This document shows positions 53,024 to 64,000 of a stretch of DNA of 64,000 nt, piece after piece. The first letter of the stretch is position 1. Each line of letters begins with the position of its first letter. Position numbers and translations under genes: made by a program. The DNA lies in the NCBI GenBank assembly GCA_031771865.1, contig JASISA010000026.1, positions 1,922,001 to 1,986,000 of the forward strand. Reading direction: 5' to 3'. The stretch is from Nothophaeocryptopus gaeumannii (Eukaryota > Ascomycota > Dothideomycetes > Mycosphaerellales > Mycosphaerellaceae). The notes beneath the pieces were generated by a model. It searched no databases, was not told the DNA's origin, and was given only the letters and a program-made list of their open reading frames with translations.

Positions 53024-54684
53024 ATGGCCAGCAGCACCATCTCATACCGCAAGACGTCGAGAGAGATCAAGGCAAAGCGGGCCACACTCAGCGAAAACCC
53101 AACTCTGAAGATGTACGACGATATCTTGGGCACTGTGCAAGGCTCGCGGATGTGCTTCTTCCCAAAAAAGAAGAGATCGTCAACAAAGTGCAACGGCTCC
53201 GTGAATGTAAAGCAGCTTGACCGCTTCAAGGACCACCTGCATGAAATTCACAGGCTTTTCAAAACTCATCCGAATACCAAGGATCTTGTATCCTCACTGC
53301 TGCTAGAGGCGCAGAGCTTGGTAGTCGATGGCGCATGCGAGCCTCACCAGCACAAGATGAACAAGCAGATGGTGTTGGCTGCGGCTCACGAGATTGTGCA
53401 AAAGCTTGTCTTCGGTGAGTGTCGGGTCGGTAGAAACTTTTGGGGTTACTTCGAGCGCCTTGACTGATAGACTCTGCTAGGTGTTGACAACGACCTGCGT
53501 CTACAAGCCACAAACGTCAACCGCGACCAAGATGTCGAAGTCGACGGTTTCGGCCGAATTGAGGATGTCGCGGAGCACACCACTCGCCTGTTAGAGTCCG
53601 ATGTTGATTCCACCTCTTCTCTCGACCTACTGCCCTCATTCTCGCCGGTTGTTCTGCTTTCAGACGATGCCACTTGCGGAGGAACTCAGGCTCCGGACAA
53701 GATCGGTCACGTCGGAGAACACAAGGTCGATTCGGCTTCGTCTTCGGGAGTTCTGGACTCGTCTTCGTCGAATACGTCGCCATCAAACGATGCCTTTGCT
53801 CAAGAAGTCCGGGCTCTGGGCCGGTTCCACGACGTCGAAGAGCACAACACTTTCGGAGCAATCCCGCTTTTCCACAACCCGAACGATGCCATGCTCGCTG
53901 AAGTTCTGGACTCGTATGTTTCCGTGCAGTACACCGCCTACGATAGCTTCGGGCAGAACTCCATTCTGCATGATAGCGGCAGTCAAGACCTTTTTGCGCC
54001 ATCCGCAAATTACGGCGATGTCGCACAAGGTATCGCTGTCCAGAATGACAGCATTTCGGGCTTCTCGCGCCATCCGCCATTGACGACGACTTCATTCAGG
54101 GTATCACTTTCCAGAACGGCGGTACCCAGTACGATTTCGCGCCATTCGCCACTTACGACTACTCCATGCAAGACATCGCTCTCCAGGACGGCAGCAGTTG
54201 CGACCTTTCCGCGCCATACACCTTTGCCGATAACCGCGTACAAGACGTCATTCCCCAATCCATCGACGACCAATCTCTCCTCGCGGAAGTCGCCACTCTC
54301 GAGCATGACCAACTTCTCTTCGCGCAGTATACGACTCTTGAGGACGACAACAATAGCGCCGTTCAAGATGGTACAGCTGCTGCGGATCTTTACACTTTCG
54401 ACAGTGGCGTCTCTGTTTCGACCATACTTGAGGTTAACGCGTCCGGTTTCGATGACGGCGCTGATGCTGCTCTCACTGGCGGCGCCGATGCCGTAGACCT
54501 TGAAGACTCCAGCAGTGGTATCCTGATTTCAACGGAGCTGCAAGACCACACCCTCGCTCTTGCTGGCTCTAGCCACGCTGTCACTGTGGAGGACTTGTCC
54601 ACCCTTTTCGATCACGACGTGAACGGAAAGTCTTCAGCATGTATTGAGGCCATCCTCGCGGAATTCCTCGGTCACACCATGTGA
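53024..54684 (+). pseudogene. Hypothetical repeat-containing acidic protein, one frameshift
   Basis: Exon 1 53024-53414 (MASSTISYRKTSREIKAKRA, basic and helical, with HEIHRLFKTHPNTKDLVSSL) joins by a 66-bp intron to 53481 onward. The second part is acidic and repetitive: units such as QGIAVQND, QGITFQNGG and QDIALQDGSS, each followed by an Asp/Phe/Ala/Pro segment, recur about every 20 residues. Between about 54063 and 54085 the frame must shift by one base to stay within the repeats and reach the stop at 54682-54684. Without the shift it runs into a basic, unlike frame. I do not recognise the family. Repeat slippage could account for the shift. Confidence 0.5.
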
Positions 54685-55060
54685 TCCTCCGCTTTCGTTT
54701 CGCGAGCTACGACGATAAGGGATGTTGGCGATGGCGGGAGAGGCTGCGACCATAGATGTTTTCAAAAGTTGCTAGCTGCTGTTGTCGATATCATGGCACC
54801 TCTACTGCGGAGGAGGAGAGATTGGTGTCTGCTGGTCTGCGAGGTATATCATGGTAGACGCGTGGTGCTGGGCAGCAACAAGACTCGACGATGACCATGA
54901 CGATATGGGTAATTGATGATGCTGATGGCAATAATGCTTCCAATAGACGCGAACATGGATACGGATCAATGAATCAATGAATGTATGTTATGAATACTGC
55001 TTTGAGAAAGACTCCTTCACCCTTTTGCGCATCGAGCGCAGTGTAAGAAAGAGCTGGAGG
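54685..55060. other. Intergenic, 3' of repeat protein
   Basis: Normal-composition DNA leading into the AT-rich block. No gene seen. Confidence 0.45.
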
Positions 55061-56310
55061 TGTAGTCTATGTTCTACTAGACTCCTCTTAATACTATACT
55101 ACGCTCCTTTATAACCTTTCGATACGCCTTACGAGACTACTTCTCTCTCGTGAATACGTTAAATACTATCCGTAGCGCGATCTCGAGCTCGAATTCGTCG
55201 TATAGAGTCTACCTTATTTTATTAAGATAGGCGTCTAGCTAGCTTATTAAATACTCTAGTAACTAGTCTACTTAATTATAAGTTATCGCTCTTTACTACC
55301 CTCTTTTTACGAGCTCTAGAGCGAATAGCTAGCTAAAGAGGTCCTATAATACCTACTATCGTCTAATTTAAGATTTAGATATACTAGTAATAGTAGAGAT
55401 CTTAGAGACTATCTTTAATACCTCTAGTAAGACGTAGACTTAATTCGTTATATAGGTAGGTATTCGAGTAGGTATTAATAAGGAATAATACCTCTAATAT
55501 AGCTATACTAGTCCTTATAGATAATAGCTTTAGCTTTAAAATAAGCTAGGAGAATAATAGTAATAATAGAACGAGATACTAGGTACTAGAGAGAACTACT
55601 ACTATAAAATCGCGTATAAAGGATCTCTAGCTAGCCTAGCGGCTTAGTAGTTAACCGTTTTCGTATTAATAGTAGTATTAGAGTTCTAGGGAAGATCTTT
55701 AACTCTATATCTACTTATTAAATACTTTAAAAATAAATAGTAAATAATTTAGGCTTATTCTATATAATAATAATCTATATATTTACCTCCTAGGGCTCGG
55801 AGCTACGTTATATCTATACGCTATATAAAGCTAAAGTACTAATTTATAGTCTAGCTCGTAAAGCTATTTATAACTACTATTATATACTCTTAGAGTCTAC
55901 TTTCTATAAGATTACTAATAATAGTAAGTTCTAGAATATACTCGCTACTCTTAATACTTTACTTAATTCTATTAACTAAACTATTTAGTATATAGAATTA
56001 AAGTATACTAGTATATTTAATATCTATTTATAGTAGGAGTTAGTTAGTAGAGCTATAGATAAATTAATCTTATAATCTCTATATAACTCCGAACTATAGT
56101 AGCTTAAAGGTCTTATAGACTCGTATTAGCGTAAAGCGATACTATTACTAGTAATCGCTATAGCTTCTATACTCGCGCCTCCTTAACTAATAATAAGACT
56201 ACTAGGTTAAATAATTAGTATAGCTCTTAATCTACTTAAGATAGCTACGAAGTAAACTAGGCTAAATCCTAAAAGAGTTCTAAGAGACTTTTAGAAGCTT
56301 ATATTAGAGC
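55061..56310. repeat. AT-rich, RIP-like block 1
   Basis: Base composition changes abruptly: TA and AT dinucleotides dominate, CpG is almost absent apart from scattered TCG/CGA, and all six frames are full of stops. This is the look of a repeat mutated by RIP (C to T on both strands). I cannot identify the original element. Its end near 56310 is sharp. Confidence 0.75.
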
Positions 56311-56445
56311 GGGAGCATAGAGATAACCGCTTGTAGGACCTAAGCGACCCGAAAGCATTTTACCGATGTTGTAAAGAGGTGTATCCGGCTTAAGACTGCG
56401 CATTTGGGACATTGCACAGGAGCGCGCGAGGGCGAGTTGAGGAGC

Positions 56446-57027
56446 ATGGCGAGACGATCGGGCGGGGGCAAGAGTCCGACGAAGACAGCGCGCCAAAGCA
56501 CGGGAGGGAAGGGACCTGCAAAGAAGAATGCGCGCCAAAGTGGAGGCGCTGCTGGAGGTATGTCGCATAATGGAGCAATTGTCCGCGCAATGCGCCCCAA
56601 AATACAACATCAGATGCGCCTACTTGATGGCATACTGATATGTCGTGACAGTTAAGAAGCCGCACCGATATAAGCCAGGCACAGTCGCATTGAGAGAGAT
56701 CAGGCGATACCAGAAATCCACAGAGCTACTTATGGCAAAGCTGCCCTTCTCGCGACTGGTATGTATCGAGCTAAAGTAGATCAAATGGCCGTCCTGCTAA
56801 CCAGAATATCGCAGGTGCGAGAAGTGTCGACGAACGTGAACTCGGCGAACGTTACACGATGGCAATCACAAGCGATCCAAGCATTGCAAGAAGCAGCAGA
56901 GGCTTTCCTGGTACACCTTTTTGAAGACTCGAATCTTTGCGCCATCCATGCGAAACGCGTCACGATCATGCAGAAGGATATTCAATTAGCACGTAGGATC
57001 CGAGGGGCATGGGGTGGTCTTGGGTGA
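56446..57027 (+). CDS. CENP-A (cenH3): Centromeric histone H3 variant (CENP-A / CenH3)
   Basis: Exons 56446-56557, 56652-56758 and 56815-57027 (94- and 56-bp introns, phases agree) encode 143 residues. The tail is short and basic with a near repeat (TARQSTGGKG and NARQSGGAAGG). The histone fold begins KPHRYKPGTVALREIRRYQK. The loop-1 region is longer than in H3 and has Trp where H3 has Phe (NVTRWQSQAIQAL). The fold ends EAFLVHLFEDSNLCAIHAKR, VTIMQKDIQLARRIRG, then AWGGLG, the C terminus typical of fungal CenH3. It replaces H3 in centromeric nucleosomes. The gene is intact although AT-rich RIP-like DNA lies on both sides. Confidence 0.92.
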
Positions 57028-57479
57028 AGAATCCACGCGGCATGGAGATTGAGAACAGCCCCCGAATATGTCCTACGGAGCAAGCAATTGGACATGGCGA
57101 CTGAATCATGGTAAATCGGGCTAGTCTCGAGCGAGGCGCCTGGCGAAGCTGTTTTGAGTTGGCTCTGTTTGGAATACCCAGTATTGACTTGCTGTTAGCA
57201 AAGGCGGATGACTGTTGAATTGTACGAACCGTAGATTTGGAACACCAAGATATTCAGACTGTCTCATCACATCTCGAATGTCGCTCGTTCTCGGTCTGTT
57301 AGTCGAAACTGTGCCAAGCGTGCCGAAGCTACAGTAGCGCGTGTCGAGCGCGTGAAAGTTGAAGCCTATTACGTCGGCACATGCAGTGTCCAGACCCTTC
57401 CGTCTTCGCCCTTTACCACATAATGTCCATCCCAGCGTCGCGAGCCACCTAGCATAGATATTAATTCGTGATTGCACAA
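57028..57479. other. Intergenic, 3' of CenH3
   Basis: Normal-composition DNA to about 57480. A minus frame at 57121-57501 has no recognisable features. Confidence 0.45.
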
Positions 57480-59420
57480 TCACATGCAAATTAGTAATCA
57501 CGTGTAATTGCTAATACTAATTCTTCTTTATATAATTATAATTATAGAATTACGAACTAGGCGGATATACTATAGCGCTTTTTATTATATTATTCTTTAA
57601 GCCTTAGGCTTTATACTAGGCTAAATAAGATATCTTACTAGCTTATTTTAGCTAGATCCCTCTTCTATCTATAGCTACCAGGAAGTTAAATTCTATAATT
57701 TTATTACTAAAATACTATAATTATAGAGTCTCGCTTATAACTATAATAAAATAAAAATACTAGATATCTCTAGACTATATAGATTAAGGTATAAGGTTCT
57801 AATATAGGTAAAGAAGCCGCTAATAACTTAGTAGACGATATAGATAATATTAGGAATACGATCTTAGATAGAGAACTCGAAAGTCTACTTTTAAGTCTAC
57901 TACTAACTTAGTAAGCTAGTATTGCCTTATTTCTCTACTCGTAACCTAGTTAACTATTATTATCCTCTTAGATACTACTAGCTATATAGTTATAGAAGAG
58001 GAAGAGATATAAAGCGAAGAATAATAAGAATACTAAGTTATAGAAGTATATAAGAGAACTAGTCTATAGTATACTACTAGTAGATAGAATACGCTATAAG
58101 ATCTTCTATTATAAATACTATTTATCTATAGATCTACGCTAGTTTAAGGATAGTCTAGTAACGCTATCGTTTACCTAGATAAGATATACTATATTATTAT
58201 TAACTAGAGAAAGGAAGAGATAATCTTAGCTCTTTAGACGATAATTAATATACTAGTAATAGAGTAGAAGGGCTATTAGATCGCCGATATTAAGATAAAT
58301 AATATCCTTAAATAGGCCGTAAATAAGGATAAGGTTCGCTTTATATTAGTATATTTTACTATAGTATATAGTATCTCTAATAGTATACTCGTAGTATATA
58401 AATTCTACGAGCTAATACTTACTATTAATCTATGAGCTAATTATATATTACTACGATTATATACCTCTCTATATTACTATATTATTAGTTAAGGATACCT
58501 ATACCTATAAGAGATTAAAATATATTAACGTTATATATAACTTCGTTAGGAGACTCTAGTAGTAAAAGAAGATTATAGTAGAATATATCCTAATAAAGGA
58601 GATAGTCGCTAATAGTCTAACTAAGCTAAAGAATAGGCTATAGTTTTAGGAGTTTATAAGGTAGCTCGGCCTTATATAGATTAGGGTAAAAGAACGGTAT
58701 ATTAGATATCCTAAGTAGGAGCATTAGAATATATAGGCTAGTCTAATAAGCTTATTTCCTTCGGTTAAGGAAATAGATACCTAAGGTATTAAGAGTCTTA
58801 GTAGGAGAAGAATCTCTTCTCTACCCTCTTCCGTAGTACTAGATAACTAATATAATAAATATATTAGTTCCTACCTTAAGACCTACCTATTACGTAACCT
58901 TCTACTACGTTATAGATCTACTATCGACGTCTATTAAGTACCTTAACTTAATAATAATTAATTAATATCTACTTTTTTTTAATAGACTAGTACTACCTCT
59001 TTATATTTCTAGGTAATACTATATAATAGTACAGAAAATACTTAATAACTCTAAATACAGATTAAAAAACTTATCTAATATAAAGAAGAAAACTATAATA
59101 GACTTTATAAAACTATTATTAGATTATAAATCCTTCTAAATAGACTTTTTAACTTCTAGTCTAGATTATAATATAGTATAATATAATATAGAACTATTAA
59201 TAAGTATAGCTAAATTAATTAAGATATAACCTTATATACTTTAGTACTATTAATATAAAGAAAAAATTATCTATAAATAGAGTAGCCTAAAAATATATTA
59301 ATTATAGCGTAGCTATATATATATTCGACTAGGGTATCTCTAGAGTAAGAGCGAACCCCAAGCTTACCGCTAGCCTTACGCCCTTCCTATAGGTATATTA
59401 CAACCCCTTATAACTAAGAT
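57480..59420 (+). repeat. RIP-like AT-rich block 2: Ty1/copia retrotransposon relic
   Basis: AT-saturated and stop-filled, yet two stretches in the plus direction still read as copia RNase H. About 58516-58560 gives KRLKYINVIYNFVRRL (family R.KHIDIRYHFIRE). About 58573-58632 gives IIVEYILIKEIVANSLTKLK (family VEYIPTKEMVADGLTKPL). The changes fit C-to-T / G-to-A mutation. The pol end therefore lies near 58690, leaving 58700-59420 for the 3' part or LTR. No LTR pair could be delimited by eye. Confidence 0.72.
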
Positions 59421-59750
59421 GCCGCTTAACTATATAACTGAACCTTGCCTTTAACTACCGTGTCTAGCTGGACCTAGAGACGCCTAACCGTTGCTCTTGA
59501 TGCACCATCGAACGCACGTATCAAGCTATTGTAACAACACCGAGGCACGCCACCGGGCGACGATCTTAATTACTATGACGGGTGCACAACGCCTGCTGCT
59601 CGCAACAAGGCAACGTCCTGAAGTCCCATCACTTCTTCCTTCCGTTCCCGATCAAGACAGTTGCGCATACAAATCGAGAAGGCTGCTCTAGGTACGAGAC
59701 CCCTCAGGCCCTTGTGTCTGTAGTATCCAACAACTTCACAGTCTCGCATC
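59421..59750. other. Intergenic, promoter of BBE-type gene
   Basis: Transition from AT-rich to normal DNA with the leader of the next gene. No ORF supported. Confidence 0.4.
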
Positions 59751-61550
59751 ATGCCGCTGCTTCAGACCGCAGCCATGGCTGCACTTGCGTTGACGCAGGT
59801 GTTGGCTAGACCTCAGTCAGCTCGTCAGTCTGCCAACAGCATTTACAACTGCACCCCTGGAATGTCCTGCTGGCCGACTGCCGCTGAATGGCAAGCATTC
59901 AACCAGAGTGTCCAAGGGCGACTTCAAGCAACCGTTCCTTGGGCGAAGCCTTGCTTCAGTGCCCTTTCTTTTGGAACAGCTTACGACCCCACGCAGTGTG
60001 CCTATATCGAGGCACACTACGCCGACAATCCACTAGTTGGCCCCATGAACGTTCCCTCCGGCCTCCGGGCCATATCGCGAAGCACAGTATGGTTCGTTCT
60101 CACAGCTCAACTGGGAGAGCTGCGGAGGTCATGACTGCCAATTGCAAAGTGCCGCGCCTCAAGTCCTACAGCCAATCCTCCGCAACTGCTCACTAGGGCG
60201 CATGTCTGCTCTCTACGTCAATGCCACTACGCCTTCGCACGTTCAAGCCACCATCAACTTCAGCAAACAGCACAAGATTTTCATGTCGATCAAGAACACC
60301 GGGGATGACTATCTCAGGCGATCCTCAGCTGCCAATTCTCTCGCATTGTGGACTTGGAACATGAAGACTTTGGACTATGTGGAGAATTGGACTGCCACAA
60401 ACTGCCCTGCTGTTCAGTACCCCAACGTTGGAATCATGGGTGCAGGTGTCGCGGCGAACGCAGCCGAGGCCTACTTCACCAGCAAAGGGATGCAGATAAC
60501 AGCAGGTGCCGTACCGTCCGTAGGACTTGCTGGTGGATATGGTCAGGGTGGAGGTCATGGCGCGTTCGGACCCAAGTATGGATTGATGGTCGACAATGCG
60601 CTGTATGATACACCGCTTCATCTCCGTCTTCGAGTCGTTGCTAACCTCTGGCAGGGAATTCGACGTCGTCACTGCAGATGGTCGCGTACGCACCATTAAC
60701 CAATGCAACGACCCGACTTATTCTTCGCCATGCGCGGCGGTGGTGGAAGCACTTACGCTGTCCTGTTAACTTACAAGTTCAAGGTCTTCCGGAAGTGCCC
60801 ATGTACTTGTATGGCTTCAAGGCTGATCTGTCGCCGTTATCACAACAACCCGTCGCATTGCCAATCAACAATCCGGGCCTAGTCACCGCCGTGACTGCCC
60901 TCGCCAACAATCAGCAGATGTTTGTAGATAACAACATCTCAAGCTACAACTTCTACTACCCACAGCGAGTCGAGACCTACCAAATCCTACCAGATGGAGG
61001 CGCAGACGCCTTGGCAAGGTTCAAGAATCTCACTGCGGCATACAAGGCGACTCTCGAGGCGATTCCTGGCGCCATCATCCAACAGAACGAATACATAACT
61101 TTCCAGCATCAAACCGACTTTGCCGACTATACCATCCCAATTGCGGTTCGCGATACACCACAAGGCTTTGCGGAGTCACTTGCTGGTCGTTTCATTCCAC
61201 GGTCCCACTTCTCCAACAACGCTTCCATCACCACACTGGTCAATGCCTTCCTCGCCGGCTTGCAGAAATCGCAGAACCCACTCGATATAGTCAAGCCGAT
61301 CGCGGCGCAAGTATATGTCACAGGACCCAGCGGTCCGAACGCGCCAAACAAAGACGGCAGCGCAACCGGAGTGAACACCGCCTGGCGCGATGAGCTCTGG
61401 GAAGTCATCTACGCTAGTGGCTGGGTACAAGGAACTCCTCAAGCTGCACAGGATGTCGTCACTGGCCTTGTGCATACCGCCATGGATCATTTGCGGGCCA
61501 TCACACCGGGAGGCGGCTGTTACATGAATGAGGCGGATGCTCACTTGTAA
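59751..61550 (+). pseudogene. Secreted FAD-linked oxidoreductase (berberine-bridge type), two frameshifts
   Basis: Exon 1 59751-60035 starts with a signal peptide (LLQTAAMAALALTQVLARPQ). A 52-bp intron leads to YGSFSQLNWESCGGHDCQLQ, a second intron of about 45 bp begins near 60614, and the PCMH FAD domain contains HKIFMSIKNTGDDYLRRSS and GYGQGGGHGAFGPKYGLMVD. The next part, FDVVTADGRVRTINQCNDP, must lose one base-phase near 60715 to continue DLFFAMRGGGGSTYAVLLTY, and another near 60790 to continue PEVPMYLYGFKADLS. The BBE-type C terminus ends at 61550. Both slips look like one-base deletions (GG to G, CCC to CC). Such enzymes oxidise alcohols, amines or sugars, often in secondary metabolism. 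It would be inactive as read. Confidence 0.75.
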
Positions 61551-62866
61551 TAGTCCTCGGAGCGACGCAATAACGCATAGAAAAGCGGCTGAAGCCACAG
61601 CACATTCGTCTACGGATGGTCCTCCCGCCACAACGGAGGGCTGGACGTCGTGGAAAATTTGCCGTGAGCCCATCGTCATTCCATTTTGAGACGACGTATG
61701 ATATCCAGTTTTCTCCAGGCTCTCCGGGTCTCCGACGGCCAGAATGCAAACGCCTGAGATTGTAAGCTGCAGGCGAGAGTTAGAAATTCCAAGCGACCAC
61801 CGTGGTAGGTAGGTCTGCAAGAATGTTCGAGCTAAGAGGCATAAGACACAGTTTTGAGCGTATCGTGCAAGCATAGTCTGGCCTGTCTGCTTGAACGTGG
61901 AATGCGACCTGTTCGGGGAAAAGCATGCTGATACTCCTCACCACTACTGGTCCTCATCAACGATCAGTCCTCATCTCAGTGTTGCCCTGTGCATGCCATA
62001 AGGCGCTCAGCATTCTGTAGCCTGCCTGAAAATCCGGAACAAAGCTGGTGCAGGAGATTTCCAACGGTCTATCAAACTCCGACAAGCACAGCGCAATATG
62101 CTGATTCAAGACAGTCGAATGATCAGTGGCATTCATTGAATACAGCCGCGCGTCTCGCCGTGACATCTCGCTCATCGATTGTACGCTTCGGCACACCGTT
62201 TCGCCGCATTCGCAGCCTTGCGGCGCTCCTGGAACTCCCGGCGTGTGATTACTGCAGCCATGGGGCTCTGGGGGAAATGAGCCCGAAGACCGCGTCATGC
62301 AGCCGCACACTCCACCTGCGTACATTAGTATCGGTGCATACATCTCTGAAACAAATGGGGACTGCCATTGAAGGCTGTGGCGAATCCCCTCCGCTGGTGT
62401 CATGGCGGAGTGAGTTCACGTACTGCATCTCTCGCTCTCTCCTTAAGCAATCTTGCGTGTTGGGCAAAACGATTGGCTGCGAGATCTAACTGCTTTCCGT
62501 TTCCGGCAAGGGGATTCTGCTCTGACGATGATTGATATCCTGCTACGTAGACAGTCAGGCTGAAGAGCGAAAGGAACATACGCCTGAAGAATAAATAGAG
62601 AGCCGCGTGCACTGAGCTACGTTCTTCGTGTTCACTGTGGGATACGTAGATGAGTCTTGTCCAGCAATAGCTCTGACAGAATGCAGGCTACAAAGCCAAA
62701 CCCACGCGCTACATATATTGAAGAGACTCATCAGGGCCACCTTGCTCCAGCCACGTCGACAATAAAACATCATCAACGACAAGCCATCGTGAATATGGAC
62801 CTGAACCCAGAACAGGCTCGTTCGTGCTCCTGCCCCAACCACCGAGCGCTGGAGAGACGTTGAAGT
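61551..62866. other. Intergenic between convergent oxidoreductase and sialidase-like genes
   Basis: Frames at 61176-61874 minus and 61989-62489 plus are not protein-like. Nothing recognised. Confidence 0.45.
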
Positions 62867-64000
62867 CTATGTTCCCTTTGCAAAGGCTACAAAACCCTGC
62901 CACTGGCTCTTTGCGTGCGCGTCAAAATCCCAACCATCCACGCAACTGCTGCTGGGATACGTCTCCCTTGGCTGACTAGGCGCCGTACACATCCTCCTCG
63001 CAAACGCAGCCACAATGTCGTTCGAGCCGGGACGATACTGGACATCGCAGAACTCAACAAGATCGCCCAAGGGGTATCCGTAGCCCGCATCCCACCTCTT
63101 GTCTGAGTTCTGCTGCATCGGCGCCGTCAGGGGTTCGCGATGACGCTGGTCCAGGAAGGGAAGTTGCTGTTGAGGGTCTTGGTCTCGGCAATGTAGGCGT
63201 GATAAGTTGCACCTCGGTCAGTGGACCCGTAGTACGATATCACTGCACGGCCAGCCTGGGTAGGGTGGTGGGACAATGTGGGCAACTGAACCATTACGTT
63301 GCTTGGCGAGCTGTTACCTGGCGCTCCGATGACAACGGGAGTGGACCAGGTCTGCGCATTATCGGTCGATCGAGACAGGTGCAAAACGTAGTCGGGATCG
63401 ACCCATATGGAATAGATGTTTCCATCAATGTCTTGTGAGATAGGTTCCGGAACGAGCACGTTGGTGTTGAAGAGGTAGCTGTGGACGAGGTCAGCTGTAC
63501 CATTTCTGCGACTATTACTACAAGCCGTCGAAACTCACGTCAAATCTCCAAGGATGAAGGGAGGGAGACTGCTGCCAGGAACGTCGACCAGGCGCCATGA
63601 ATCGCCTTCGTCGTCGCTAATGGCTACACTCAACTTCTGACAGCGTCTCAACCCATACATCACAGTACCGTTGGATCGGACGAAGCCATCGCCCCAGATG
63701 AGCAACTCTTGACCAGCAAGTGACTTGGCGAGGCCGGCACAGGCGCCCCCTGAGAGCAACGGTTGCAGTGTCGGCTTGCCTGCCGTCTCATCCCACGTGG
63801 CTCCGTTGTCGGTGCTTTTCAAGATGAGCTGATTGAGCGGGCCCAGAGGCTGCACCGGGATGGGAGTGCTGATAAGACTTGGTGCACTGAAGTACAAAAT
63901 CTCCTGGGCCGAACCACGAAGCTGAGATCGGACTGGTTTGCCGCCGACGAGTTTGCCCCAATCCTGAGATTTCTTGTCGAAGTGGCTGGCGTTAATATTC
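62867..64000 (-). pseudogene. Sialidase/BNR-repeat-like secreted protein, 3' part, one frameshift; partial at window end
   Basis: The minus frame is open to the window edge (64000) down to 63539, then a 60-bp intron (63538-63479) and the last exon to 62867. It contains Asp-box (BNR) motifs: STDNGATWDE, SDDEGDSWRL, STDNAQTWSTP and STDRGATYHA. These are the repeats of six-bladed beta-propeller sialidases, plus a conserved WDAGYGYPLGDLVEF segment near the end. Near 63135 one C appears missing (CCCC for CCCCC), putting a stop after VIANP. With one more C the frame continues to LTAPMQQNSDKRW. The N terminus, including any signal peptide, is outside the window. Specificity unknown. Confidence 0.7.

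Noticed and set aside
55630..55690. tRNA-like A-box (GGCTTAGTAGTTAA) followed by a GTTC-like box
   Set aside because: No pairable acceptor or anticodon arms in heavily mutated DNA. At best a relic of a tRNA-derived repeat.
61989..62489. 166-codon plus ORF
   Set aside because: Ser/Arg-rich with no family features, and the minus strand is similarly open.

Overview
The window is genomic DNA of a filamentous ascomycete (Pezizomycotina; Dothideomycetes is my guess, not proven). The genes have short GT-AG introns of about 48-94 bp. Families typical of such fungi are present (Zn2Cys6 regulator, anion:cation MFS permeases, a DUF3112-type membrane protein, a berberine-bridge oxidoreductase). Two AT-saturated, stop-filled blocks look like transposons mutated by repeat-induced point mutation (RIP).

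Layout. 0.4-4.5 kb (minus): a decayed tandem array of RING-IBR-RING (RBR) ubiquitin-ligase modules, abutting a 5' gene fragment on plus. 6.4-16.9 kb: an F-box protein, an isocitrate-lyase-like protein that has lost the catalytic cysteine, a divergently transcribed PLP aminotransferase, an MFS permease, a GILT-type thiol reductase and a hypothetical protein. 17,334-22,199: a complete but decayed DNA transposon with 38-bp perfect terminal inverted repeats and an AGAG target duplication. It carries an integrase-core (DDE) transposase relic plus two accessory genes. It is peppered with more than 40 copies of CACTCG(C/T)AG, a motif that also supplies the 3' splice sites of its introns. 23.2-43.3 kb is a gene-dense core block: FAD oxidoreductase, Ppg1-type phosphatase, DUF3112 protein, a PlsB/GNPAT-type acyltransferase, a Zn2Cys6 factor, an MFS permease and a Fig4-type SAC phosphatase, all with open frames. 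43.3-54.7 kb is accessory: repeats, a frameshifted kinase, a small Cys-rich protein, a truncated amino-acid permease, a long gene-poor stretch and a repeat-containing protein with one frameshift. 55.1-59.4 kb: two RIP-like AT-rich blocks, the second a Ty1/copia relic, flanking an intact CENP-A (CenH3) gene. 59.7-64 kb: a frameshifted FAD/BBE oxidoreductase and the 3' part of a sialidase-like gene running off the window end.

How it fits together. The core block encodes housekeeping functions: phosphoinositide turnover, glycerolipid or ether-lipid acylation, PP2A-like signalling and centromere identity. The 8.5-14.3 kb genes (lyase-like, aminotransferase, permease) could form a small catabolic unit, with a shared 600-bp divergent promoter between the first two. 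Single-base frameshifts fall only in accessory or mobile genes and never in the core genes. This suggests real decay rather than uniform sequencing error, although several lie in short homopolymers.
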